Origin: Acanthornis magna
Taxonomy: Eukaryota > Chordata > Aves > Passeriformes > Acanthizidae
Length of the DNA stretch: 64,000 nt
Direction: 5' to 3'
NCBI GenBank assembly: GCA_036785705.1
Contig: JAWUZG010000084.1
Location: forward strand, 15,327,501-15,391,500
The notes beneath the pieces are model-generated. The model searched no databases. It was not told the origin of the DNA and worked only from the letters and a program-made list of their open reading frames with translations. Numbering within the stretch: position 1 is the first letter of the stretch; each line of letters begins with the position of its first letter. Positions 25,301 to 37,583 of this stretch are shown piece by piece. Made by a program: the position numbers and the translations under genes.

Positions 25301-27277
25301 TGGAGGAGCCTGGCAGAGTGCACTCACTCCTGAAGGAAAGGTGAGCGTTAGACAAAGCCACCAAATGGATGTCTGAGCTCCTGAAAGAGGCTGGGCTGGC
25401 TGTGTTCCTTGGGTGCCCCCTCCCCACTCGGGACAGTCTCTGCAGAGCCAGCACCGCTTCCCGCTCAGGAAAGCAGGTGAGGAGCAAGACCCACGCTGGC
25501 ACCAATTTCCAACAGTGCCCAGGGAGTTTCCCAGAGGAACATGAGCTGGAAAATCAGCCCACAGGCAACATCCTCTGTGGGAAAGCCACTGCATATTTTC
25601 CTGTTAGTTAAAAGTGTGAAGAGCAAGGTATTCAGTATTTCCCTCAGCAAAAAGGAGGTAATTAGTCATCCTATTCATATTTCAAATATGGAATGTGGAT
25701 CTAGCAGGACAATAATAGGTTAAATAGGATATTCTTTCTTGTCCACACATTTGGAGAGTGCTTTCTCTTCCCCTTGCTTTCCCAATGGCCCCAGGTAAGG
25801 GTACCAAGCACTCAGCTACATAAACAAAAGCTTTAAAACAAAAATAGCAGCTTTTAAAGCGACTTAGCAGCTAAGGTACAGCTTATTCTCATCAATATGG
25901 TACTCAAAATTGTATACTGTAAAATAGCTGCCACTTGCCACCTGAGAATTGGCTGCCCTTTATTCATCACTTGAATCTGAAGATACCTGGAGTACCCTTT
26001 TTAGTTATATCTAACCATTATTTCCATCTGGGAGAGCAAGTTCTGTATAATTGTTGTGCCAGTTTACATCTCCTTTATGTGTAAGTTCATCCCTTCCAGG
26101 GAACTAATCCTGCCCCAAGGACTTTTCCAGGTCTTGTGAAAGCTGTCCTAAGTGCACAAGGAGTGGCAGCTCAGGTGTATGAGTAGTTTGGGTGCATTTC
26201 TCCAAACCAAATGATGAAAAGAAGTGACAACTCCAGTGCATGAGTAAATGAACTGAAAATTGTCATTATTTATCAGTAGTTGTTTGCTGTGCATGGCCAA
26301 CACACTCTCAGAGCCACAATTACGGGCTTGGTGTGTAGGAGACACACCTGTATGGGAGAGAGCAGTGAAGAAGACATAAGAGGTAAAGGAAATAGTTGAC
26401 TAGATTAATCTTCACCCAAATAATTGGTGTAACAGAAGGTAGAGGCTTAATTATAGTTTGATCACCAGACTTTGCAATGAGTAAAAGGAAAGCAAGCTCC
26501 TTAAACAGAAAGCCAATGGCTTGAAGGGTCTCACCTACTCTGCACTCCTGCCATAGTACAGAGCAGATTTGCAGTAGCTATGAATTGGAACATTATTCGG
26601 GGAGTTGCTGTTTGAAGTGTCTCTCATTTGGCTTCAAAGCTAATTCCCACTTACGCCAAGAGCTAGTTTGTAATTCTTGTGGCATAATTATTATAGACTG
26701 TGCAGTTACAACCTCTGTTACACTGGAAAACAGATTGGAGTCAGAGAATCGTTCTTTCTGACCTCAAAATTTATGAAGACAGCTCCATTGACTCACACAC
26801 AGGAGTTTTTTGCAGTTCACTCAGGGTTCAAGTCAATGCTGCAACAGGACTACCTAGAAAGTGACAGAATTTATTTATATTAAGTGTCAGTAAGGAACCA
26901 CAGACTCTGTGCCATAAATCACCTACCCTGCAGGCCTCTGAGACTGATTTACACCTGTCACTGGTAAGCCAGCCCTCTTTTCCACCGTGGGTTTTTAATC
27001 CTCTTCACACTAAATGCTTATTGACTAACATGTCAGTGGTTCTTGGAGTAGAAACTTGTTCACCCATGTCTCCTTATATCTGTCTCATGGCTTCACTGTG
27101 ACAAATGCTAAATCTGTCTGTCTTCAGGCACGTCTCAGGCCAATGGATTGTGTGTTTGGTGTGTGGTTGGATATAAGAGATGAGATGGTGGGAGAGGTTA
27201 TTCTGCAGGAGGGTACTGACAGTATGTGTGAAAAGTCCCTCTTAAGTAGTATATGCACTACATTTACAAAAGCCACT

Positions 27278-27321
27278 CTTTTTTGTTGTTGTTGTTGTTT
27301 TGTTTTTTTGGTTTTTTTTTT
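27278..27321. repeat. (TTG)n and T-rich simple sequence
   Basis: Several consecutive TTG units at about 27283-27298 run into T-rich sequence. This is a simple-sequence tract in intergenic DNA. Confidence 0.8.
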
Positions 27322-28823
27322 CTGGTGGGAACGGGAGAGGAGCTCTGGTGTGCATTTTGGGACTTTGAATCTCAGAGATTCAGAACCACTGTCCATGACT
27401 GAGTGCAGAGGATTTCAGAGTGATTTTCCCCCATCCTGTTGTTTGTTCAGAAGACGGTGGATGGTGATTACCTGCTGAGCAGCACTGCATTTGGTAGTGC
27501 AGATGGAGCTCCTCTGAGCTCTTCCATTCAACCTGTCACTGAATGTCATCAGTCTGTCTTCTAGCTCTGAAATGTTAGCCATCTCTCCTCCCTGAGAGCC
27601 CTGCAGCAGACTGGAGCCATGCTGCCTGCTGGACCCATAGTCCTGGTTAAATTCAGTGGCTCATCCTCAACAGCACTGTGTTAAGGAACCTTTCCTCTCT
27701 GACCATCCAGGAACCACTCTGGCAGTCACAGTCCTACCCCCTGAGCTGTGGGAAACACAGGATGGAGCTGGTAAGGAAGTCTTCTCTGACTGTGAGTGTG
27801 GGGTGTGCAGGGGAGCCAAGAGGGGCACCCGTGGGGTCACTGGAGCTGCCTGCTGTGAAGGGACTTTGGTCCCAGCAGGGAAAGTCTGGAGAGGTGGGAG
27901 TGTGACTGACAGAGTGGCTCCTGAACGGTCAGACAGGGAAGCTTCCTTAACAACTTCAGGGAAAAGTAGCTGCTACCATCTAGTCATTTCCCCATCAAAC
28001 AGTGTCCCATAGCCTTTAAAAGTCCTGCTCTTTGAAATCAAAAGTAAATGCTGCAATAAATGAGACCTGAGAGCATTTGCCATGAGCCTCCTCCTAGCCT
28101 ATTGAAATGTATGAGCTGGTGTGAACTAGACACCCACGCTTGTCAGGCAAACAAACAAAAAAGCCCATTTTCAACAGCTCATTTCTTTGGCTTTACTCAA
28201 TGCTTAATCTAATCCACTGTTTGTCTACATCAACATAGATGTCCTCCTTTGCTTGGGGTTTACAGTGTGGAGAGGAAATTGTTCAAGGTCTGGACCTCCT
28301 ATCTTTTTTCTTTTTTTCCTAATTGTTGTGGTTAGCCTATTGACTTGCAGAGCCAGTGATGCCTTCAGAGGGCAGCAGCAGCCTCCCTCTCTCCACCCCT
28401 CCTCCGGCTTGGCAGTGCTTACAAAGACTCAGCTTTGGATGAAATAGAAAGGGAGGGTAGGTTCAGCAGCACACACTGCTGTTTGTGGGGGCTGTGGAGA
28501 GACCAGTGGAGCAGAATTAGGCCTTTGAGGGAGTGACTGTTTGCTTTGCAGATGTGTTGTTTCCTACACTGCTAGTTTGGGCTTGCCCTTATTGGGGGAG
28601 CCTCAAATGGGATATTGAGAGTCTTAAAGGAAAGCAAATTTGTCCCTGTCTCTTACCCTCCATGCCTGCCCTCCCTTCCCCTGGCTGTGCCTGGGACAGT
28701 GGCACCCCTTGCCTCTGTATCTGCTGTGTCCAGTGGGGTGCTGTGGCTCGGGTTGTGCTGGGTGTTACTGCAGAAAGTGTGGGTTTGGGAGGAGGACGAG
28801 AGCAGAACCCATGGGCCAAGCCC

Positions 28824-28881
28824 TGAAAGTCTTTCTTGCACTGAGGGGTCCAAAACTGAACACAGGATTAGAGATGCAGCT
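28824..28881 (-). mobile_element. short CR1 LINE remnant, inverted
   Basis: The patch gaaagtctttcttgcactg followed by aggggtccaaaactgaacac resembles the reverse complement of the CR1 coding region just upstream of its 3' UTR, which normally reads as a 'ctgtgttcag ... ttgg' segment on the sense strand. Only about 60 bp are recognisable, so the ends and subfamily are uncertain. Confidence 0.4.
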
Positions 28882-29029
28882 CAAAGGAGTTTCCCCCAGT
28901 TCCATGGGGAAAAGGCTTACCCATGCTTTTACCCTTTCTGGTTTGGTGAGGATATGTGAAGGTGTTGGATGCACAGTTCTGGCTCAAAAATCTGGGGTCA
29001 GTTGGACTGGACTGGGGCTATTTTCATGA

Positions 29030-29240
29030 GTTTATGGTTTTTATTTTTCTTATCTTTATATAGGTATGTAATGTATTATAAATCATGTATTTATAGTATA
29101 CATTACATTTGAATATATTTAATACAGTATATCAATATTATACATTTAATATTTTTAAAACATGTATTTTTATGTATATAATGTACTTTTTAATTTTTTA
29201 ATTGAGTTTTGTTTATAATTACTTTCATCTCTTTGTCTGA
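29030..29240. repeat. AT-rich block with a long imperfect hairpin
   Basis: About 210 bp made almost only of A and T. Within it, 29066-29076 (atgtaatgtat) is exactly complementary to 29098-29108 (atacattacat). Immediately inside, 29077-29083 (tataaat) pairs with 29089-29095 (atttata). The result is an 18-bp stem with a 2-nt bulge and a 5-nt loop. Confidence 0.7.
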
Positions 29241-31604
29241 GACTATTAAAACTGCACTGAGAATATATAAGAACCAGAAATAGGCAGAGGTTAAAATGTG
29301 GCTCCTTTGCATTCACACCCTGGTTTCCATTGCTGTCTGAAAGCAGCGTACAAGGAACCAAGAAATCCACTGTGCCCATTCATGACTGTCTTGGGTGTTT
29401 GGTGGTCTGACCTTCCTCTTCCCCCAGTACTAACTTGCCTTTCAGGATCATTGCTTCTACCCATATAAAGTCTACATCCCTTCCATTCCCAGAGGATCCA
29501 AAAGCACACACTGTACACATCACTGAGGTGAATTTAAAATATTCAGTCCCTGCATTTTATCGAGAAGGATGAGTTCAGGCACATGCCTACATAAAGGACT
29601 TTTGCATGAAGAAACTCAAGCTCAGGGAGCTGTTTTTAGGAGGTGAATCACACGGAGGCACTTGCTTAGGCAAGTCTAAACTCCACGCTGTGAAGTTTAT
29701 CACACCTGGGTGTGATACTGAAACTAGGAAAACTTGTGTCACTTTTTCTTGGCAGAACCTTCACTCCTTAACACCCTGTTAGCAAAGGCCAAGGTCATAC
29801 CTGGCTGAAACCATTCCTTTATTAAAAGGCAGCAACAGAAACAAAGTTAAATCTAGGAGAGAAACAGGGCCATGCATGCAGGAATACCAGAACGGAAATA
29901 CAAATGCTAACTCAAGTGTGCTGTTGTAGGACTTAACAGGCCAAACTTCTGGACTTCACACCTTCACCTGACACCTGCTGTGCGAGCACAAAGCAAGAGG
30001 AGCAGCTGCTGCTGAAGACAGAAGGGAAAATCAACAAGTTACTAATGCTGGCCTGTAGCAGAGGAGTCAGGACTCTGCTCATCAGGTGAGAAAAGATTTG
30101 TGGTGCTGCCTTTTTTTTTTTTCCCCAGTGTGTCAATTATCAGCTGAGTTTCACAGAAATTAGGTTCTGCCTGGGAGGACTAAGAAAATGAAAGCTCACG
30201 GTTTTGGATAGTTTATTGCAGGATACTTAGCAAGTTTCTCCTGCTTCTAATCAGCTGAGAGAATGGAGGAGTTTTTTTTGTTTTTTTTTAAATTGTCAGT
30301 ACCCAACTGCTTAAGCACTGCCCTGTTTATGCCTTGTTCCCTTCACCTTGAGTAGGATAAGTCTCCAGGACCAAAGCCACCAGAAAACACAGTTTATGAA
30401 TCCATTCTGCCCCAGGCCAGCATCTGGCTGAGTCAAGTCAAACCTGCTGCCACCTCAGTGAGAAACTCTCAGCTGGGATCTTCAGGACCAGGGCTAGACC
30501 AGGGCTTTTCCCCTGCTTCATCACGGCGTGACTGGCTGGAATAACCATCCCCAGCAGTGCGGCAGAGCAGCTGGCTCCAGGAGGCAACAAAGAGCTGACC
30601 GGAACAAAGCAGCATGAAATCACTAAACTCAGGAACACTCATGAGCTGCATGCCATCAGAGATCAGCCAGAGCACAAACCAAAGGGAAAAGAAGGCTCAT
30701 TGGTTAAGGCTGTGACTGCAGCTAATAAGGAAATTATTTTCCTGTTGCACATTCTCCTCCTCTCACACAGCTTTCAGGAGTTTTCTCCTATTCCATCGGA
30801 GAGGAAAACCCCCAGCCAAAATGAGCCTTTCAGAGCTGCAAAATGCAAGTGGTTGTTTCAGTGGAGCAAATGGGCTCCAAGAACAGGATCACCAGAAGAC
30901 CAGACAGTGAAGCAGGGCCCCAGCATTTGAGCAGAATATCTTCACAATGCTGTAACTCAGTCTTTATCTGCTCTGCCTTCAGTGTACAATAGCAAGGTAA
31001 ATTTTTTTTTAAACTTTTTTTTTTGAGACAGAGAAAATTGCAGTCTTTTAGAGGGGTTGAGAAGTGGTGGCAACAGTTCCACTTGGGATAAAACGTGAGT
31101 GAGGAGGGACTCAAAGAATGACCACTGCTACAGAATCTTACTGCCTCCTTGCAGATAAGAGGAAATGAAAAAGAGAGGACAGGAGAAACAAGGACAGTTG
31201 CATCTGGGGGTTGGCTTTTTTTATTGCTGCTGTGATCTGGAAAGGACTGCAGAAGGAGCATGAACTCCTCCCACATTCTGAGGCCTGACAAGCTTCGAAT
31301 AACTTATGCACATATCTGCCTATGTGCTCAGAGACATGTATCTTTATCAAGGCGGTGAGGTTTAATTGTAAGAAATTTAAAACCAGTGAAAGACCTGAAG
31401 GCCACAGCTCCTGACACTTGGTACTTCAAGGTCACTAAGACAGTCAGGTCCTGTAAGGGATGATGATGGCACCACAGTTGACTCAGTCCAGTGTGGTCAA
31501 GCTGCCCCTTCCAGAGGAGGGTGGACAAAGGCTCAGTGGTACCAAATGATGAGGGTGAGACTGGTGACAGTGAAGTGTTTCCTTTGGTAATTTTTTGTGG
31601 TAGC

Positions 31605-31787
31605 ATAAATTTTTTTTATTTGAGAGGTATGAGGTTTGTTTTTTCTTTTTTGTTTTGTTTGGTCTTTTTTGTTTTTTTTTTTTTTTGTTTGTTTTTCTTT
31701 GGGGTTTTGTGTGTGCGTGTTTTTTAAAAAAATTTTTGGTAGTTGTTTTTTGTTTGGGCTTTTTTTGTTTTCTTTTTGGTTTTTTTA
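31605..31787. repeat. T-rich / TG low-complexity tract
   Basis: About 180 bp of T runs broken by single G or C, including a short gtgtgtgcgtg stretch. Long open frames on both strands across it code for F or K runs and are artefacts of composition. Confidence 0.85.
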
Positions 31788-33162
31788 AAGTAAATCTGAG
31801 TAACAGGCAGAATTCATCAGCCCTCTTACTCATTTCATCCAGACAGCCCTAGATTCCCTCTTTGCCATTTTTGGCCCATTAACCTCCCCTTGTACTGCCT
31901 TGTATTTGCTGCATATGCCACTACCCCACTCATCCCTTTCTGCAGCTCATTCAGGAAGTTTTGCTGACTTCTCTAAATGCTGTCTTGGAGCAGGCTAAAT
32001 AGTCACAGCTTCTAAATGAGAGACACAGCACAGAAGAACTGAAGTCTAGCACTGTGTGTTACCCCAGCACAGTGTAGTAAGGAGAGGCACAGGGAGTTTT
32101 CTCTTTCCAGGCAGAACAGCTGGAGTGTTGGGCTCTTGCTTTTTGGGGATGAGGAAGGCAGCAAACAACTGGTTTGGGCACTAGTTAAGGATTATAGCTA
32201 AAACAGTTACACATTCTTCTTGTGATGTCACTGCAATGAACTTGTATTTGTCCCATAAAATATTCAGTCAGAATATCCTGGTCCATATCGAGTTTAGCCA
32301 TTTTTTTTCAGAAATGTACAGGTACATGTACATCTGTATTTACATGGACATGAACGTACTCCTGTATTGCTGCTCTTCTGCTTGTGGACTTTCCCTTCCT
32401 GGGGCAGCTGCAAATGCCGGCTTTTCCTGCTTAAAGAAAGATCTTATTACTCCATCTCACTAAAAGAAGATTTTTAGTGCACTTAAAATATGGAACATTA
32501 AAAGTGATTAACATAAAAGATAACCAGTGTCTGAGCAGGCCTTTCTCTCCGTTACTCATGCAAGCTATTAGAACCAACCTGGATGAAAGACAAAGTCATA
32601 ATTAACTTGACAGTAACTCCACTACATTACTGCAATACCACTAACTTTACACAGAAGGATCTTAAGGTTTCTGCATACCTTCCTGCAGATGCTATTAAAA
32701 AACAGATCCAGGCTGAGATAAATCAGAGGTTGAGAAAAAGCCTGCACTGCTCTTACTGACAGAGGAACTCCCTCTGGTTTCTGAGCTGAGCATCCTGCAA
32801 CAAAGCTTCAGCCTATAGCTGCTTTTGTGACAAATAAGCAAGCAGATGTGGCCAGAGAGGTGACAGCGTGCAGCTTTTTTCAGCGTATCTTAAATTACAG
32901 GATGATAATGAGAACCTTTAGTTTATTATCTATTACATGAGCTGTATCTGCTAGTAATGAATAAAACTATCAACACCCTTTATTAATGGCAGATGGTTTT
33001 TTTCTTGAAATATATTCATTACCTTCTTGGTGCTGTGTAATACCAGCAAACTTTGAAACCCACAAGACAGAGAAACCACCACAACAGTCCTACATCAGTT
33101 AATCTTTTTGAATAGCCCTCCATATGAATAAAGATGCAAAATGCAGTGCACAGTTTAATTAG

Positions 33163-36100
33163 TTTATTTTTTAAAGTTCTGTCAGAAATATAGCTGTGCA
33201 TTAATTACAAAATATATTAAACTATCAATCCATACATCCAAGGGAACAGGAGTACTTTCATTCTGTTCAAATGCAAACCAATACAAACCTTTAACATTGA
33301 CACAGAATAATCTTTCGCATCCATCATCCATGTATGTATTTGGTCTGCTACCATCTCTAAATAAGAATAGAAAGGTCATCCTGATTTCATTTCATTAGCA
33401 AGTTGAATCCCTTGATAGCAAACATAACCAGCCATAGCATGAGACCACTTAAAAAACAACTCTATACATCTCACATTATCTGAGCTCCCACATATACATT
33501 ACATACCAATGTTTTTAGCAAAATAATTTTCCCTGCCCTGCAGGGGAAGACATTCAGAGGAAAAGAGATAACACATTCATAATATATTATAATTGGAAAA
33601 TTTGTGCCATAGCAGCTTTGCAAATACACATACTAAGAGTGGGTTACTTAAAACATGTTAAAGACAATAGAAATTTGGAAGGTAAAAGAATCTAAGCCAC
33701 TTTTTAAACCACCTTGAGATCTAGTAATGCTGCAAAGCACTGAGTTACAGAACTAAACCCCACTGCTGAACAAGTTACACAGGACATGGGTTAAAGCCCC
33801 ATATTTCTTTGTATTTATTTTAGAGACAACTCTCAATGCTGTAGACCTTTCTCCTTCCATTTAAGTAGTTCCAGCAATTATATACCTCAATCCACCATGG
33901 TAAAACAAGTTCTCAAAAGAAAAGATTTGGAGAAAGGGGAAAGAGGAAAATAGAACAAGTACATGAATAAATATTTTGTTAACATTTACAATCTTTTTAT
34001 GACAGTAAGATTTAACTGATACTAGGCAAATTAGCTCTGACAGTCTCTCATGTAATACTCTGACATTACAGTAATTTGACTCACTCAGAGTTCTAGTTGG
34101 TAATATAAAAATACAAAACCAGTAGGACAGCAGCAGTGAATAAAGCATCCATATTACTGTGGCTAATACAGCATTATACATGCAGTAGCCTTCTATTCCC
34201 TATTGGCTTGTGCTATTGTACAATATTAACCTGAATTGTTTAAACCCTGCCACCAAAGGGAGTCTTCTCCTCAGAGGCAGATCTAGCAGATAAGGTTTAA
34301 AGCAAAAATTCCATTCAGAATGCAAATCTTCAAAGGCAAAGGAAGTGTTAATGCATTTAGTGGGTCTTGGGTATAAATTATTTGAACAGAGAATAAGGAC
34401 ATTTTTCTTACTAACATTTGGGTTGAGAAAGAACCTGGAGCAGGAAGAAGCTCTCAAATGACAAGTGTTTCTACTGACTGCCTCTTCCCCTCCCCTCCTG
34501 CCCTCCAAAAAAACAAGAAGGAGAACAAAAGAGAACAGCAGTCTTTGAGCATCCTAAAAAACCAAGGCTAACTAACACAACCTGATAATGGAGAACTAGT
34601 GTACAGTGCCTTCTTGTGTAGAGTGGCTCTCTGCCCTGCCATGGACATGGACAGCTTTTGGTTAAGGATGGCTTAACTACTGGGAATGCTCCAGAACAAT
34701 TCAGCTGATAGCATGAGGCTATTCATTATAAAATCTTCAGAAGCTTAAACCTACAGTTTTAAAGCAGAGATCTTTCCATATTTTGAGTAATACATGCTTA
34801 CCTGTCTCCTAATGACAGAGAACACACTGAAGTCACCAGCAACTAATTGCATTTACCATTAGCCAGGAAGTTCATGTTTCAGTAGTGACTACTCCATTGA
34901 ACACAATCCTTCTCCATCTAATAGGTTCTACTTGCAGAAGAAACTTAACTTATCTGGATATGATGAACAAAGGGGTAGGCTGGGTCCTGCAACTTTTACA
35001 TCTCATGCAGGCAGGCAGAGTATCCTCCCAAATCACTAAAGCATAGCAGTCTTTCTTTAGTCTTGTATATATTAAGCAATGTGCCCTTTACCCACTGGTA
35101 TTGCTTTGATGAGTCCAAATAGTTGGAACACTCTTCAGTTTCTCTTAAGCTGCAGTGTCTCCAGTCTTTAGGTTGTTTCACCAGCTTGGATAAATAATAC
35201 ATAAGGTCATGCATCGCTTAGCTCTTTCTTCAGTATGGGAACGTGTACTTAGGTTATGGGGTCAACAAAACTTTTTCTTCCCTCCTTTTAAAGACAAGAT
35301 TCAGAACTTTATCAGCACCATGGTAAGTTAAAATTTTTAGCACCAGTGGACTTGAACTATTCAGCTTTGACTGGTCAAAACTAACGTTTACATGGCACAC
35401 AGTCAGTACAACAAACAACAATACTCACATTAGGAACCTCATGAATCCTTGACACAGTGAACCTAGTGTTTGGTAAATGAGTAACTATGGAAGCCAGATT
35501 TTCTTCCTAAAAGCAAACAGGATTACAATTTCTCCTCACACTGCTGAATTAGGCTTTCCTTACTGTCCAAATTGCTGAGTTGGCCCAGTTTGTATTGTCT
35601 AAAGGGACAGGAAATACCCACAGCAGGTATATGGCCAGTTGCCAATAGAGAATTCCTAGGGGGTGACCTGGGTACATCACCCACAACACCAAGAGATCAC
35701 TCGAACAGATGCAGGTCACAAGTTCAGCTTTGGTATAAATTCAAGTTTCAATAACAGTAAAACAAATTCTGCATTACCCTCTCTGGTTGATACACCCCTC
35801 TGCTCATGTGCCCACTCACAACCTGAAACATGTCCAGCACTAGGAGGTCCCACCAGCACAAAGGGATTTCATTCAAATGCTAAACTTTTATATCTCTTGG
35901 TGATTGTGGTTGATGTTCTGGGCCTAGAGCACACACTTACAGAAAGATTTATCAAAGTGAAGAGAGTTAGGGAGGCACTTTCAGACCACATTACAAATAT
36001 TTCTTCAATGAACCCAGCTCACAGTCATTTAGCCCTCTCCACAACACTACCTCATGTCTTTTGGAAATACCAGCATCAACTCTGCATCAACTCAACATCA

Positions 36101-36701
36101 ACACGCAACTTCCTGAAGCTAACACTGCAGGAGGAAAGGGTCCAAGCATACCTGAACCCTTGGTGATGTGAACAAAGTCTTATCCTGACTTCAAACTTCA
36201 AGAGACACATAACCAATGCAAAATCTTAGATAAGTCAATATAGAAACTCTCTCAACTTTCCCAAGCTCTGTGAAAAAAACAAAAATATCCCTCATCTTAA
36301 TAAATTTTGCTACTTCCTTGCAACAGCATCTATTCCAAGGCACTGAGGTGAAAAGACTTAACACGTCTATTCAATATGACTGATGCTTTACCAAACTGAG
36401 ATGCACAGGTTCTGCAATACATTTTCCTGTAGGCAGTTAAGTTTTCATAAACACTTCATTTAGTTAGCTTGCTACAGAAGTAGCTTATTATTTTAAAAGA
36501 GAACCTTACCAAATATTTAAACACATAACCTCATACAGAAAGAACTATACCAGCAACAACAAAGTTTCATTCAGGTGAAGATCAACTATGTTGGCCACTA
36601 TGATCTTTTATAAACACAGCCTTTGTGGACAATGAAGCACTTTTGTAATCAGCGTGGAAAAACATGACAAAGGCTCCATTCCTCTGGTTAAGACTTACAG
36701 G
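33163..36701 (-). other. TRAF6: presumed TRAF6 3' UTR
   Basis: Downstream of the TRAF6 stop there is no exon for 3.5 kb. AATAAA on the minus strand occurs at 33168-33163 and also at 33819-33814, giving two candidate ends. Mammalian TRAF6 is known for a long 3' UTR controlled by miR-146. Here one minus-strand seed match (AGTTCTC) lies at 34597-34591. Minus-strand open frames at 33861-34181, 34200-34508 and 34996-35214 have no known motif and are taken as UTR. The extent is inferred. Confidence 0.5.
34591..34597 (-). promoter_or_regulatory. candidate miR-146 seed site in the TRAF6 3' UTR
   Basis: On the TRAF6 sense (minus) strand the sequence reads AGTTCTC, the complement of miR-146 nucleotides 2-8. 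The next base is C rather than A, so it is a 7-mer-m8 match. TRAF6 is an established miR-146a target in mammals; whether this bird site works is inference, and a 7-mer also arises by chance about once in 16 kb. Confidence 0.4.
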
Positions 36702-37583
36702 CTACATGGCTCCATCAGTACTGCGGGCCTGGAAGCCTTCTCTGCGGACACTGTTCAAGTCCAGGCGCGTTAGAACTTCGCAGCGCACCAGGAGCGTGTC
36801 ATCCTTGATGAAGGTTCTCTGTTTCAAGTTCTGCAGGTGCATGAAAGTCACATAACCAAACCCTTTCGGATTGCGGTGAATTGTCGGTCTCTGGAAGGCC
36901 AGTAGCTCTGGCTTGGCTTCCATCACCTCTTCGTGGTTCTGCCTTTCTGGGCCTTCTGATTGATCCAAAATAGAAAGTCGTATGGTGCCTTGGAAAGGCC
37001 AGGGCAGGTGGCTGTCATATTCCCCTTGCATAGTGTGGACAAACAGAGAGATAAAATTAGCGCAGCGCTGAGCATTTGGTAACTGGATATGCAGGCGCAG
37101 ACACAGCTTGTAGCCAGGCTTCCCCGTGTAGAAGCCAGGGCTGTGCATTACTACAGGTCTCTCTTCTTCCTGGGCTTTCTGCAGTCCGCTGAAGTTCTCA
37201 ATCTTCCAGATATAAATACCGTTACATTGCTGTGCCTCCATTTCCGTAATCTTGCCCTCCAAATTTCGGATAGTACGCCTGAGTTCTGCCATGTGAGTGT
37301 TCTGCGTCTCCATTTTAGCAATGAGTTCCCTGATTTGGTGATCCTGTCTTACCAGACGACCTTCCAACTGCTGAATAGTTTCCTTGAAGTTTTCAACTTC
37401 TGGATTGCAGTCATACGCAGCATGTGACATGTGTGAGAAGAGGGCAGGCTCAAAGGGTAGGCCATTGATGAAGGGTACAGGATTTGCAGCAGTAACACTG
37501 ATATTCTGAAAACTCTGAGCCATCATTCTCATGTGAACCTGAGTGAACTCCTGCATGTGTCGTGCCAGTCCATTCCTTTGCAT
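36702..37583 (-). CDS. TRAF6: TRAF6 last coding exon: end of zinc fingers, coiled coil, TRAF-C
   Basis: An 882-bp exon reading from the acceptor tcctag at 37584 to TAG at 36704-36702, 293 residues. It starts [20 protein letters not shown], the end of the zinc-finger region. A coiled coil follows ([20 protein letters not shown] ... [19 protein letters not shown]), then the complete MATH domain ([75 protein letters not shown]). The MATH domain binds P-x-E-x-x-aromatic/acidic peptides of receptors and IRAKs. Residues roughly 285-309 (37487-37413) are an extra hydrophobic, proline-containing stretch that I do not recall in the mammalian protein. Confidence 0.97.
   Translation of the reverse strand: MQRNGLARHMQEFTQVHMRMMAQSFQNISVTAANPVPFINGLPFEPALFSHMSHAAYDCNPEVENFKETIQQLEGRLVRQDHQIRELIAKMETQNTHMAELRRTIRNLEGKITEMEAQQCNGIYIWKIENFSGLQKAQEEERPVVMHSPGFYTGKPGYKLCLRLHIQLPNAQRCANFISLFVHTMQGEYDSHLPWPFQGTIRLSILDQSEGPERQNHEEVMEAKPELLAFQRPTIHRNPKGFGYVTFMHLQNLKQRTFIKDDTLLVRCEVLTRLDLNSVRREGFQARSTDGAM

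Larger units (their letters stand above)
22341..33162. other. intergenic region between converging PRR5L and TRAF6
   Basis: About 10.8 kb with no recognisable gene. The longest + strand open frames, 23303-23851 and 23413-23976, overlap in different frames and carry no known domain. Items listed separately are a (TTG)n/T-rich patch near 27283, a CR1 remnant near 28824, an AT-rich block with a hairpin at 29066-29108 and a T-rich tract near 31605. Part of it may be distal UTR of either gene. Confidence 0.6.

Noticed and set aside
31483..31852. Open frames coding for long phenylalanine or lysine runs
   Set aside because: They come from a T-rich low-complexity tract and have no complexity beyond it.
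33861..34508. Minus-strand open frames downstream of the TRAF6 stop
   Set aside because: They are AT-rich, motif-free and lie in the expected 3' UTR; no splice sites link them to TRAF6 coding exons.
35663..36166. Plus-strand open frame of 167 codons near the TRAF6 3' end
   Set aside because: It is antisense to the presumed TRAF6 3' UTR, has no recognisable domain or splice context, and its length is near what chance gives in 64 kb. An old LTR fragment was considered but no terminal repeats or primer-binding site could be seen.
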